Shown here: positions 18,322 to 29,560 of the stretch, piece after piece
How the letters are laid out: every line of letters starts with the position of its first letter
Position numbering within the stretch: the stretch's first letter is position 1
Source of the DNA: JAXDMK01 sp963765955
GTDB taxonomy: Bacteria; Actinomycetota; Acidimicrobiia; Acidimicrobiales; AC-14
Direction: 5' to 3'
Length of the DNA: 64,000 nt
NCBI GenBank assembly: GCA_963765955.1
Contig: CAVXYA010000002.1
Coordinates: 806,001-870,000 of the forward strand
The notes under the pieces: generated by a model
What the model was told of the DNA's origin: nothing
What the model saw: the letters and a program-made list of their open reading frames with translations, nothing else
Databases searched by the model: none
Made by a program: the position numbers and the translations under genes

Positions 18322-19788
18322 TTACGCAGCCTTCGGGTAGCGAATAGTGCCGAGCAGCTTGTGCAGGCCCTGGTCGTGGAACCAGGCGTCGGTCCACTGG
18401 TCCGCCTGACCAGCACGCAGGTTGCGGCCCCGCTTCTTGACCAGCAAGCGATGGAGCCGCCACGCCACGTGGCGGTCGAGCTGGCGGAACTTGACCGTTG
18501 CGTTCCCGGTGCGGAAGTAGTTGCCCCATCCCCGCAGGAACAGGTTGAGGTCGTAGATCACGTCCTGCAACTCCATGCCGACCCGATTCCGGCCGGTGAG
18601 GGCCTTGACCCGAAGGCGTGCCCGCTTCATCGACCGCTGCGACGGCCAGCGGTGCAGGTAGTAGCGGACGACGCGCCGCTGCTCCCACTGCCGGCCCGAC
18701 ATGCGGGCGTGAAGGTGGCAACCCAGGAAGTCGAAGCCCTCCTTGCCCTCCCGGAGATCGACCACGCGGGTCTTGTCCGGGTGCAGGCGCAACCCGAGGT
18801 CACCGAGCAGGCCGGTTGCCCGCCGCTCGGCTTCCTCGGCCTGGCTGCGGGTCGTGCACAGCACCACGAAGTCGTCCGCGTAGCGGATCAGCTCCCCGGT
18901 GCCGGACTCGGCCCAGGACCGGTCGAAGGCGTGCAGGTAGATGTTGGCCAGCAGCGGGGAGATGACCCCGCCCTGGGGCGTGCCCGTGACCGTCTCGGAA
19001 CGCACCCCCTCGACCAGCACCCCTGCACGCAGCCACTGGCGGATGAGCTTGAGCACCCGCCGGTCCGAGACACGCCGTTCGACCTCGACCAGGAGGCGGT
19101 CGTGGTCGATCTGGCCGAAGAAGTCGCAGATGTCGGCCTCAAAGACGAACTGCCGTCCTCGGGGGAAGGACACCCGGATGGCTTCCAGGGCGTCGGTGGC
19201 CGAGCGCTTCGGTCGAAAACCGAAGCTGGTGGACAGGAAGTCGGCCTCGAAGACAGGCTCGAGGACGATCTTGGCTGCCGCCTGGCACACCCGGTCGCGC
19301 ACGGTGGGGATGCCCAAGGGCCGCATCCGGCCGTCGGGCTTGGGGATCTCCACCCGACGCACGGGCGACGGGCGGTAGTTGCCTGCACGGAGGTCACGGG
19401 CCAGCTCGTCGAGCATGCGCCCGACCCCGTAGTCCTCCACCGCCTCCAGGGTCAGACGATCGACCCCGGCGGCGCCACGATTGGCTCGGACCCGTCTCCA
19501 CGCCTCCCACAGCACGTCACTGCGGTGGATGCGGTCATACAGGGCGTGGAAGCGGCGACCCGGAGACTGCTTGGCGGCAGCCCATAGCCGGTTCTGGAGT
19601 TTTCGCACGTTGTCGACGGGCAGCTGCCCGTCGGGGGAGTTGGGCCGGGCGGTCCCGGCCATGCCCTTGCGCTTACCTCCATCTCCGGCGTGACCAAAGT
19701 CGGGGTCCTTCCCGCCTGCCGCCTCAACGACGGCCGGCGGTACTACGACCCCGTCGGACTCCCGCTGCGCTCCGCTCGACTTCACCAC
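18322..19788 (-). CDS. ltrA: Group II intron reverse transcriptase/maturase
   Basis: Helps the intron RNA fold and splice and copies it into DNA at new sites. Reverse-transcriptase blocks are present in order: VRANRGAAGVD, RPLGIPTVRDRVCQ, FEADFLSTSFGFRP, TGTPQGGVISPLLANIYL and the catalytic IRYADDFVVL (about residues 305-315). The maturase domain follows (VIYDLNLFLRGWGNYFRTG). The protein ends soon after, at GTIRYPKAA, with no HNH domain. The exact start is uncertain; the first 70 residues are weakly conserved, and the family match begins near VRKLQNRLWAAAKQ. All visible motifs are intact, so the element may be active. Confidence 0.92.
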   Translation of the reverse strand: MVKSSGAQRESDGVVVPPAVVEAAGGKDPDFGHAGDGGKRKGMAGTARPNSPDGQLPVDNVRKLQNRLWAAAKQSPGRRFHALYDRIHRSDVLWEAWRRVRANRGAAGVDRLTLEAVEDYGVGRMLDELARDLRAGNYRPSPVRRVEIPKPDGRMRPLGIPTVRDRVCQAAAKIVLEPVFEADFLSTSFGFRPKRSATDALEAIRVSFPRGRQFVFEADICDFFGQIDHDRLLVEVERRVSDRRVLKLIRQWLRAGVLVEGVRSETVTGTPQGGVISPLLANIYLHAFDRSWAESGTGELIRYADDFVVLCTTRSQAEEAERRATGLLGDLGLRLHPDKTRVVDLREGKEGFDFLGCHLHARMSGRQWEQRRVVRYYLHRWPSQRSMKRARLRVKALTGRNRVGMELQDVIYDLNLFLRGWGNYFRTGNATVKFRQLDRHVAWRLHRLLVKKRGRNLRAGQADQWTDAWFHDQGLHKLLGTIRYPKAA

Positions 19789-20216
19789 TGGCTTATACGA
19801 GCGGTCTTTGCTGACGAGGCTGCGCAGACGGGTCTCTCCCCTTCCGAACCTGACCGTGCGTACGTGCCGCTCCCCATACCCCGGGAGGACCCGACCTGTG
19901 GCATCTCCGGACCTTGCCAGGCGGTCGGACGTGGACCTTCGCCGTGACGTGAGCGGCTCGGCTCCCCCGTTGTAAATGTGACGAGGCTGCAGGACTCGCG
20001 CCTGGTGGCGCTACGGCCCGCACGCTTGCTTCCTCCGAGGAGGCTCTTGACGCCCCGCTCAGCCCGCCGCCTCTCGGCGACGAACCGGGGCCTGCTACCG
20101 GGCTCTCCGGCGATTACCCGGGCGGGACTCACACCCGCTGGTCTGGTCCAGCTTTCAGGACGCACCACGGCCACCATTCTACGGTCCCGGCCGGGGGATG
20201 CCGTCGGATTGGGCGC

Positions 20217-21278
20217 TCAGGGGGTCGTGCTGCTGGGGGCCGGCTCCGGCGGGCTCTCGGTGGTGACGTTGGCCCCAGGCGGGACGAGCTCGATCACCGT
20301 CCGGCCCGGCGGGAAGACCATGGGGGCGCCGTTGGCGTCCTTGTAGGCGGTGACGCTGGATGCGCCCGCCTTCGACCACGTGCCCTTGGCCAGGGAGCCG
20401 TTCACGAAGAACCAGGCCTCGCCGTCGCCGATCACCTCGGGAAAGGTGACATCCCTGTCGCCGGAGAAGGTGGAGTAGTCGACGAACTGGACGATCACGT
20501 TGCCCGGCGTCCACGTCCCCCCGCCCTCGAGGGTGTGGGCCTGCCCGTTGGTGGAGCGCTTCCACCCGCGGGCGCCCGCGTCCCAGTCGTAGGAAGCGGT
20601 GATGTCCGCCAGCGGGACGTTGACGCCGATCACCGGGACGGCGCCGGGCGCGGCGTAGACCTCGCCCTGCTTGAGGAACGGGGCGAACGCGGGCGGCGCC
20701 TTGGAGTCGCCCACCTTGCGGTAGAGCTTCTCCGTGTCGGTGTAGAGGTTGTGGGGGGCGGACCGGCCCGACCGGCGGTAGAGGGCGTCGGTGTTGTCCT
20801 CGTCGATGAACCGGAGGCCGGCGCTGCTGACCAGGGCCACGATGCCGGGGGCGCCCCCGGAGAAGGCCAGCAGCCCGTCGAGGGGGGCCACGATCAGGGG
20901 GTCGGCCGGGCGCACCGAGCGCACCGGCCCGATGGGGTCGGCGTCGGTGGACTGGAACACGACGACGAAGCGGGTGATGCCCTCGGTGACCTCCTCGTAG
21001 ACGAGGTCGGCCGCGTCGAGGCCGGCCTGGGGCCGGGCGGCGGCGTTGTTGTCGATCTTGACCGTGACCGCCGGCCGGCCCCGCTTGACGGGGTCGGCGA
21101 GGGGCTCGCCGGTGAGGAGGGCGGCGGGGGGCAGCGTCGTGGTGGTGGGGGCGGTGGTCGTCGCCCGACCGGTGGCGGCCTTGCTCCCGCCGCCACAGGC
21201 TGCGGTGACCGCCATGACGGCGGCCGCCAGCACCAGCACGAGGGGGCGGAAGGCGGCGCGGCGGCGTGAACTTGCCAT
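20217..21278 (-). CDS. DUF3048 lipoprotein
   Basis: A 353-residue exported protein. Residues 1-28 are a lipoprotein signal peptide ending AVTAACGGG (lipobox cysteine at about residue 28), followed by a Thr/Ala-rich linker. The rest matches the DUF3048 (YerB-like) domains: VTVKIDNNAAARPQAGLDAADLVYEE, GPVRSVRP and a C-terminal YDWDAGARGWKRSTNG. Function of the family is not established. Its ATG lies 3 bases after the htpX stop, so the two are co-transcribed. The group II intron begins about 50 bp after its stop. Confidence 0.85.
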   Translation of the reverse strand: MASSRRRAAFRPLVLVLAAAVMAVTAACGGGSKAATGRATTTAPTTTTLPPAALLTGEPLADPVKRGRPAVTVKIDNNAAARPQAGLDAADLVYEEVTEGITRFVVVFQSTDADPIGPVRSVRPADPLIVAPLDGLLAFSGGAPGIVALVSSAGLRFIDEDNTDALYRRSGRSAPHNLYTDTEKLYRKVGDSKAPPAFAPFLKQGEVYAAPGAVPVIGVNVPLADITASYDWDAGARGWKRSTNGQAHTLEGGGTWTPGNVIVQFVDYSTFSGDRDVTFPEVIGDGEAWFFVNGSLAKGTWSKAGASSVTAYKDANGAPMVFPPGRTVIELVPPGANVTTESPPEPAPSSTTP

Positions 21279-21281
21279 GCT

Positions 21282-22193
21282 TTACAGCTCCTTGAGGGCC
21301 TGGATCCGCTCGTCGAGCGGCGGATGCGTGTCGAACAGGCGGTTCAACCAGGCTAGACGGCCCTCCTGCGCGGTTCGAGCCAGGGGGGACTCGATCCACA
21401 GGTGCGCCGTCGCGCGCGACGACGAGTGCACCACGGTCGTATCGTCCTTGAGCTTCTCCAGGGCCGAGATCAGCCCCGGCGGGTAGCGGGTGAGGGACAC
21501 ACCGCTGAAGTCGGCCAGTGCCTCCCGCCGGCGGGACACCGCGAACTGCATGGCCCGGGCCACCAGCGGGGCGACCAGGAGGAGGACGAAGCCGAAGACG
21601 GCGAGGACGGCGGACGGGCCCGGCCCGGCCGAGGAGGTGTCGTTGCGGTGCCGGGGACCACCCCACCACAGGAAGCGGAGGCTGAAGTCGGCCATCAGGG
21701 CGATGACCCCGACGAAGGTGACGGCCAGGGTCGACACCAGGATGTCGTAGTTCTTGATGTGGCTGAGCTCGTGGGCCACCACGCCCTCCAGCTCGATGCG
21801 GGTGAGCTTGTCCATCAGGCCGGTGGTGACGGCGATGGCCGCGTGCTGGGGGTTGCGGCCGGTGGCGAAGGCGTTGGGGGCGGCGTCCTCGATCACGTAG
21901 ACCCGGGGCTTGGGCAGGCCGGCGGCGATGCAGAGGCCCTCGACCAGGTTGTGCAGCCGGGGCTCCTCCTCGGGTGTCGTGAGCCGGGCGTGGCTCATCG
22001 CCAGCGCCACCGCGTCCGACTTCCACCACGCCAGGGCGGAGCCGATGCCGACGACCACCAGCGCCACCAGCAGGCCCCCCACGCCGAAGCCGAGGAGCAG
22101 CTGGACGGCCCACGCCAGCGCCATCACCAGCAGGACGACGCCCGCCACGAGCAGCACCGAGCGCCGCTTGTTGGAGGTGATCTGCTCGTACAA
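21282..22193 (-). CDS. htpX: Membrane zinc metalloprotease HtpX
   Basis: Quality-control protease of the inner membrane. The zinc motif is VAHELSHIKNYD, with NAFATGRNPQHAAIAVTTGL before it and a C-terminal RLFDTHPPLDERIQALKEL. Two N-terminal helices (residues about 12-50) and two after the HExxH motif are visible. At 303 residues it is full length. The start is TTG at 22193; an in-frame TAG directly upstream rules out a longer protein. It follows lemA, a pairing common in bacteria. Confidence 0.92.
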   Translation of the reverse strand: MYEQITSNKRRSVLLVAGVVLLVMALAWAVQLLLGFGVGGLLVALVVVGIGSALAWWKSDAVALAMSHARLTTPEEEPRLHNLVEGLCIAAGLPKPRVYVIEDAAPNAFATGRNPQHAAIAVTTGLMDKLTRIELEGVVAHELSHIKNYDILVSTLAVTFVGVIALMADFSLRFLWWGGPRHRNDTSSAGPGPSAVLAVFGFVLLLVAPLVARAMQFAVSRRREALADFSGVSLTRYPPGLISALEKLKDDTTVVHSSSRATAHLWIESPLARTAQEGRLAWLNRLFDTHPPLDERIQALKEL

Positions 22194-22198
22194 CTACG

Positions 22199-22313
22199 GC
22201 TCGCTGCGCTCGCCGGGAAAGCTCGGAGCCGCCTGCGGCGGCCGCTTCTCCGTTCCGGCCGGGCAGGCTCGCTGCGCTCGGCGCCCGGCCGGGCCGCCGC
22301 CTTCGGCGGCGGC
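22199..22313. repeat. Hairpin cluster with the shared loop motif, upstream of htpX
   Basis: Perfect 10-base arms CCGGCCGGGC (22255-22264) and GCCCGGCCGG (22283-22292) enclose a loop containing GGCTCGCTGCGCTCG, the motif also found at 9922-9998. A second copy of the motif at 22199-22214 has no matching arms. A further hairpin, GCCGCCGCC-TTC-GGCGGCGGC at 22293-22313, lies just after the lemA stop in transcription order and may act as its terminator. Confidence 0.8.
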
Positions 22314-22332
22314 GAAAGTGGCTGACGTCACC

Positions 22333-22881
22333 CTAGAACTGGACGTTTACGGGGCCGCGCGAGGTGTCGTCGGCCTCGAAGAACTCCTGCTGCTGGAAGC
22401 CGAACGGTCCGGCCACCAGCTTCGACGGGAAGGTCTCGATCTTGTTGTTCAGCTGCAGGACCTTGTCGTTGTAGAACTGGCGGGCGTAGCTGATGCGGCC
22501 CTCGGTGCCGGTGAGCTCCTCCTGCAGGGCCAGGAAGTTCTCGTTGGCCTTCAGCTCCGGGTAGGCCTCGGCCACCGCGAACAGCGACTTGAGGGCGCCG
22601 CTGAGGATGTTCTCGGACTGGGCCTGCTCGGCCACGCCCGAGGCGTTGATGGCGTTGGCCCGAGCCTGGGTGACGGCCTCGAACGTCTCCCGCTCGTGCT
22701 TGGCGTAGCCCTTGACCGTCTCCACCAGGTTGGGGATGAGGTCGTAGCGGCGCTTGAGCTGGACGTCGATCTGGGACCAGGCGTTCTTGACCCCGTTCCG
22801 TAGCCGGACGAGCCCGTTGTACGTGAGGACCACGTACAGGACCAGCAGGACCACGACACCGACGAGGATCCAGGTCACCAT
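22333..22881 (-). CDS. lemA: LemA family protein
   Basis: A 182-residue membrane-anchored protein. It has an N-terminal helix (WILVGVVVLLVLYVVLTYNGL) and a long helical domain with NGVKNAWSQIDVQLKRRYDL, IPNLVETVKGYAKHE and ARQFYNDKVLQLNN, all LemA signatures. The molecular function is poorly defined. It is often encoded beside HtpX, as here, which suggests a shared envelope-stress or protease-related role. Confidence 0.92.
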   Translation of the reverse strand: MVTWILVGVVVLLVLYVVLTYNGLVRLRNGVKNAWSQIDVQLKRRYDLIPNLVETVKGYAKHERETFEAVTQARANAINASGVAEQAQSENILSGALKSLFAVAEAYPELKANENFLALQEELTGTEGRISYARQFYNDKVLQLNNKIETFPSKLVAGPFGFQQQEFFEADDTSRGPVNVQF

Positions 22882-22941
22882 GCCCGCGCCATCATACGGC
22901 GCGTGGCCGCGACAGGCCGGGCGCCGGCGCCCGAGAGTGGG

Positions 22942-24042
22942 TCAGTCGATGGCAAGGGCCCGGTCGTAGAGGTCGACGTAGCGCTCGGCCAGGTGGTCCA
23001 TGGAGAACTCGTTGGCTCTCGCCTCCCCCGCCGCCACCAGGGCGGCCGCGGTGGGAGGTTCGTAGAGCACCCGGCTGAGGGCGGCGGCCAGGGCCGTCGG
23101 GTCACCCGGCGGCACCAGGAGGGCGGCCCGTTCCCGGCCCGGCTCCGGGCACCCGGCGCCGCCGGCGACGTTGCGGTAGCCGGGGATGTCGCTGGCCACG
23201 ACCGGCGTCTGGGCGGCCATCCCCTCCAGCAGCACCATCCCGAACGACTCGCCCCGCAGCGAGGGGGCGCACAGCACGTCCGCCCCCCGCAGCCGGGCCG
23301 CCCGCTCGCCGTCGCCGATGCGGCCCAGCCACTCGACCCGGTGGTCACCGGCGGTGAGGGCCTGCAGCCGCTCGGTATCGGGACCGTCGCTCGCCACCCA
23401 CAAGTGGGCGTCGGCCGGGAGGCGGGCCATGGCCGCCAGGAGCACGTCGAGGCCCTTGCGGGCCTCGTGGCGGGACATGAACAGCACCGTCGGGCCGGAG
23501 GTGGGCGACGGGGTGGCCTTGGCGAAGCGCTCGACCTCGATCCCGTTGTTGAGGACGAGGTACTCGCCGCCCAGGTGTCGCTTGGCCATGGCCCGGGCGT
23601 CCTCCGAGACCGCGCACCGAAAGGTGAGGCGGCGGGCCAGCCACCGGGTGAGGGGGCGCAGGGCGCGATAGGCCGCGCTCACCCCCGAGGCGTGGAAGGT
23701 GCCCACCAGGGGGGTCGAGGCCCAGGCCACGCTGGTGACGGTGGGGCCGGGAGCGAGGGGTTCGTGCAGGTGGAGCACGTCGAAGTGCTCGTCCCGGAGT
23801 ACGGCGATGGTTCGGAGGGCGCACGAGGGGTCGGGGGCGATGGGGGCCATGGAGCCGTTGGCCGCGGTGGGGATGCTGTTGCCGAGGGCGATGACCCCCA
23901 CCTCGGGGGGCGGACCGTCGCACGGGCCCAGCACCTTGGCGTCGTGGCCAAGGGTGCGCAACGCCCGGGCCAGCCCGAGCACCTGGCCCTGCACCCCCCC
24001 GGGCACGGTGAGGCTGTACGGGCAAACGAGGGCGATCCGCAC
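22942..24042 (-). CDS. pimA: PimA-like phosphatidylinositol mannosyltransferase
   Basis: GT4-family retaining glycosyltransferase, 366 residues. The opening MRIALVCPYSLTVPGGVQGQVLGLA and the segment IPTAANGSMAPI closely follow actinobacterial PimA, which adds the first mannose from GDP-Man to phosphatidylinositol on the cytosolic face of the membrane. GTFHASG, SRHEARKGLDVLL and the E-x7-E motif GESFGMVLLEG are present. In M. tuberculosis pimA lies next to patA and pgsA1; here the matching genes are at 57780-59662. The specificity is inferred from the N-terminal signature and from that pair. Another GT4 role remains possible. Confidence 0.78.
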   Translation of the reverse strand: MRIALVCPYSLTVPGGVQGQVLGLARALRTLGHDAKVLGPCDGPPPEVGVIALGNSIPTAANGSMAPIAPDPSCALRTIAVLRDEHFDVLHLHEPLAPGPTVTSVAWASTPLVGTFHASGVSAAYRALRPLTRWLARRLTFRCAVSEDARAMAKRHLGGEYLVLNNGIEVERFAKATPSPTSGPTVLFMSRHEARKGLDVLLAAMARLPADAHLWVASDGPDTERLQALTAGDHRVEWLGRIGDGERAARLRGADVLCAPSLRGESFGMVLLEGMAAQTPVVASDIPGYRNVAGGAGCPEPGRERAALLVPPGDPTALAAALSRVLYEPPTAAALVAAGEARANEFSMDHLAERYVDLYDRALAID

Positions 24043-24147
24043 GACCGGAGCGTACCGGCGCCCCGCCTTACGGAGCCCCGGGAACGACGAGAACCTGAAC
24101 CCAGGGCCGAGGTCGAGGCCGGGTTACCGGCCTCCTAGGCTGCCGCG

Positions 24148-26694
<2,547 letters not shown>

Positions 26695-26723
26695 CTGATC
26701 GCCTCGCTCGTCGCCGGGTCTGA

Positions 26724-27647
26724 ATGGTGGTGGGCGACCCGCTGAGGTGCGCGGTGGCGCCCGGTCCGGTGGCGCCGATCGTGGCCGCCGCCGTCACCGC
26801 CGGTGGGGGCGTTCTCGTCGACCCCTCCGAGGCCGAGGCCCTGGTCTGGACCGAGCCCCTCGACGGCCCCGGCCTCGGCGCCCAACTGGCGGTCGCACCA
26901 GGGGTGCGGTGGGTGCAGCTTCCGTTCGCCGGGGTGGACGCCTTCGTGTCGCAGCTCGACGACTCCCGCATCTGGACCAGCACCAAGGGTGCCTACTCCG
27001 AGCCGGTGGCCGAGCACGCCCTGGCCCTGGGGCTGGCCGGCCTCCGCCAGCTCCCGGTGCGGGCCCGGGCTCGGGAGTGGGGACCACAAGGGGGACGCCG
27101 GCTTATGGGGGCCAAGGTGACCATCCTCGGTGGGGGCGGGATCAGCGAGGCCCTGTTGCGGCTGCTGGCCCCGTTCCACGTGGAGGCGACGGTGGTGCGC
27201 CGGCACGTGGCTCCGGTGCCGGGGGCGGCAACGGTCGTCGGGCCCGGCCGGCTCCACGACGTCCTCCCCGGCGCCGACCTCGTCTTTCTCGCCCTGTCCC
27301 TCACCCCGGAGACGTCCGGGATCATCGGGGCCGCGGAGCTCGCCCTCATGGAGCCCCACGCGTGGCTGGTCAACGTGGCCCGGGGCAGGCACGTCGTCAC
27401 CGACGACCTGGTCGACGCCCTCTCCCGGCGGTCGATCGGGGGGGCCGCCCTCGACGTCACCGACCCCGAGCCGCTGCCTGCCGGCCACCCGCTGTGGGAC
27501 CTGGACAACTGCCTCATCACGCCCCACACGGCCAACACGTGGGAGATGGCCGAGCCCCTGTTCGCCCGGCGGGTGGAGGAGAACGTCGCTCGCTACCTGC
27601 GGGGTGACACCCTTCTCGGCCTGGTCGACCCCAAGCTCGGGTACTGA
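26724..27647 (+). CDS. NAD-dependent D-2-hydroxyacid dehydrogenase family protein
   Basis: A 307-residue oxidoreductase of the D-isomer 2-hydroxyacid family. The Rossmann turn is VTILGGGGISEALLRLL. The catalytic Arg is in NVARGRHVVTDD, the acidic residue in DVTDPEPLPAGHPLW and the catalytic His in ITPHTAN. The protein is short for the family because the N-terminal substrate domain is compact. The substrate cannot be told from sequence; glyoxylate, hydroxypyruvate or 2-ketoacids are all possible. It starts 29 bases after pepN. Confidence 0.85.
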   Translation: MVVGDPLRCAVAPGPVAPIVAAAVTAGGGVLVDPSEAEALVWTEPLDGPGLGAQLAVAPGVRWVQLPFAGVDAFVSQLDDSRIWTSTKGAYSEPVAEHALALGLAGLRQLPVRARAREWGPQGGRRLMGAKVTILGGGGISEALLRLLAPFHVEATVVRRHVAPVPGAATVVGPGRLHDVLPGADLVFLALSLTPETSGIIGAAELALMEPHAWLVNVARGRHVVTDDLVDALSRRSIGGAALDVTDPEPLPAGHPLWDLDNCLITPHTANTWEMAEPLFARRVEENVARYLRGDTLLGLVDPKLGY

Positions 27648-27671
27648 CGGTTTTTCGGTTTCGGTTTCCAG

Positions 27672-28467
27672 TCAGCCGACCGTGACCATCACCCGGTCCA
27701 TGACCGGGGGGTCGAGCGGCATCCGGTCGGCCGAGCCCGCCACCACCCAGATCGTGTGTGCGCCGGGAGCGAGGTCGGGAATGGCGATCGTGGTCTCCGC
27801 TGTCTGGATCACGCCCGGTTCGTCGGGTACGGGCTGAGCCGGCGGGCGGCGGCTCACGGTCGACGAGCACGTGGAAGACGGCTCCCGCAGGTAGGCCCTC
27901 GGCTGTGATCGTGATCGTGACCGGCTGACCGGCGGGAGCGTTGGGCGGGGCCGAGGCGGCGACGGATGGCCCGGCGACGGTGAACGACGTGCTCGCCTCG
28001 GTGTAACCGAGTCGCCGGTGGGAGCCGTCGCCGTAGACCACGATGAGCCGGTGGGGGCCGACGGTGAGCCCGGGGATGACTATCGGGTCGTCGGTGGTGT
28101 GGATGATCCCGGCCCCCACCGGGATCACCGCTCCCGGCGCGACGGTGTCGCGGTCGACGAACACGTGGTAGTGGCCGCTGCGACCGGAGATGTCGCCGTC
28201 GGCCGGGGTGATGGCGATGCCCGACCCGGCGACGTCGAGGCGGACGACGTTGCCCTTGATCTCGGCGCCGGTGGCGGGAGCGACGATGGCCAGCACGGTC
28301 GGAGGTCCCGAGGGCACTGCTGCCTCGGTCGGAGAGGGGCCGGCGGACGTGGCCGGGAGGTCGATCGCCTCGTCCGCCCCGGTGGTGTTCTCGTCGCCGT
28401 CACCGCACCCCCCCGCCAGCAGCAGAAGGGCGCCGGCGACGACGGCTGCCCGACCGGTCGGCCTCAT
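27672..28467 (-). CDS. DUF4399-like lipoprotein with two domains (frameshifted)
   Basis: From the ATG at 28467 the protein starts MRPTGRAAVVAGALLLLAGGCGDG, a lipoprotein signal. The first domain (HYHVFVDRDTVAPGAVIP, then GLTVGPHRLIVVYGDGSH) matches DUF4399. A second, similar domain begins VFHVLVDREPPPA. Its remainder lies in another frame (QPVPDEPGVIQTAETTIAI, then LAPGAHTIWVVAGSADRMP), ending at 27672. A one-base indel in the CCGCCGCCCGCC run near 27838-27850 joins them. No function is known for the family. Confidence 0.7.
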
Positions 28468-28522
28468 GGCCGCCGAAGGTAGCAATCCGACGCCCACAAG
28501 CGGGTGACGGGACTGGTCGCCG

Positions 28523-29464
28523 TCAATAGATCCAGACCAGCGACCCGATCGGCATGATGCCCTCGGACCAGATCCAGTCCATCGCCGGGTTGGTCACCCG
28601 GACGCACCCGTGGGATGCGGGGTAGGCGGGCACGTCGGGGGAGCCGTGGACCGCGATCCCGTCCGAGTGGAAGTACCGGGGACGGTAGAGGCTGCCCAGC
28701 TCGCCCTCGTCGACGCCATCGTGGGTCCAGGCCACCTCCCACTCGCCGGCGGGCGTGTCGGCCAGCTCGGTGCGGCCGTTGACCTCGTAAGGCTCCTCGG
28801 TGCCGGTCGACACGTTGAGGACCCATTCGACCTCGCCACCCCGGACCACGAAGAGCACCTGGCGGTCCTTGTCGACCTCGACCAGATCGCCGCTGCCGGC
28901 CGCTTGGGGGCGGACGGCGCCGTCCAGGGCGGCGGCGGTGCCGGGACCGGCGATGCCGTCCCGCTCCATCCCCTCCACCTTCTGGAAGGCCATGACCGCC
29001 TGGACGGTGAGCCCGCCGTAGGCGCCGTCGGGAGTGCCCAGCCAGTAGCCCAGGCTGCGCAGGCGCTGCTGGAGGGCCAGCACTGCAGGACCCTCGTCGC
29101 CCGGCCGCAAGGTGCCAGGAGTGGGCCCAGGGTCGACTGGCGTGTCGTCAGTGGACTCCCCCGTCGTGGGCGGGGCGGTCGTGGACGGAGCCGTCGTGGA
29201 CGGGGCGCTCGTGGGCGGGGCGGTCGTGGGCGGGGCGGTCGTGGGCGGCGCGACCGGTGGGGCCTCGATGGCCGGGGGCTCGATGACCGGCGGCACCGGG
29301 GGCGTCGGCGCGGTCGGTGCCGTAATGTCCGCCGCAGGGGGAAGGGCGGGAGACTCGGCTATGGCGTTGGTCTGGCCCTGGAGGGCGAAGAGGGCGACTG
29401 CGATGATCGCAGTCAGGATCGCGACCGCCGCCGAGATGCCCTTGAGGATCCGTGTCGTTCTCAT
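28523..29464 (-). CDS. L,D-transpeptidase with peptidoglycan-binding domain
   Basis: Cross-links or edits peptidoglycan outside the cell. Residues 1-37 are a signal peptide or anchor, followed by a long Pro/Thr/Ala linker to about residue 120. A PG_binding_1 domain comes next (DEGPAVLALQQRLRSLGYWLG, then GLTVQAVMAFQKVEG). The C-terminal YkuD domain has the catalytic signature HGSPDVPAYPASHGCVRVTN, with the active Cys. The 313-residue length is normal. It is divergent from the sigma-factor operon. Confidence 0.92.
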   Translation of the reverse strand: MRTTRILKGISAAVAILTAIIAVALFALQGQTNAIAESPALPPAADITAPTAPTPPVPPVIEPPAIEAPPVAPPTTAPPTTAPPTSAPSTTAPSTTAPPTTGESTDDTPVDPGPTPGTLRPGDEGPAVLALQQRLRSLGYWLGTPDGAYGGLTVQAVMAFQKVEGMERDGIAGPGTAAALDGAVRPQAAGSGDLVEVDKDRQVLFVVRGGEVEWVLNVSTGTEEPYEVNGRTELADTPAGEWEVAWTHDGVDEGELGSLYRPRYFHSDGIAVHGSPDVPAYPASHGCVRVTNPAMDWIWSEGIMPIGSLVWIY

Positions 29465-29560
29465 GCCTCATCCGACGAAGCAGACATCCGGATCGTTGCG
29501 TTGCAATTCGGTAACAGCGAGATTGGAAGGAAGCCCGGCCATCCACCGTCAAAGGAGCGG

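Larger units (their letters stand above)
18220..20165 (-). mobile_element. Group II intron with its reverse transcriptase
   Basis: A retroelement read on the minus strand. The 5' end is placed at 20165, where GTGCG fits the GUGYG consensus and is followed by a structured domain I (CGGGTGTGAGTCCCGCC, then GGTAATCGCC). The reverse transcriptase occupies 18322-19788, and a clear domain V lies at 18267-18299. The 3' end near 18220, after CCCCTGAC, is approximate. Bases 19789-20165 hold ribozyme sequence and no other gene. The element sits about 50 bp after the DUF3048 stop and directly before pdxS. The encoded protein lacks an HNH endonuclease, as in many class C introns, so it may insert at hairpins or at replication forks. 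Confidence 0.88.

Noticed and set aside
20166..20216. A Rho-independent terminator as the intron target
   Set aside because: The 5' exon contains CCCGGCCGGG and a weak GGCC/GGCC stem but no convincing hairpin with a T tract, so class C targeting of a terminator cannot be claimed.
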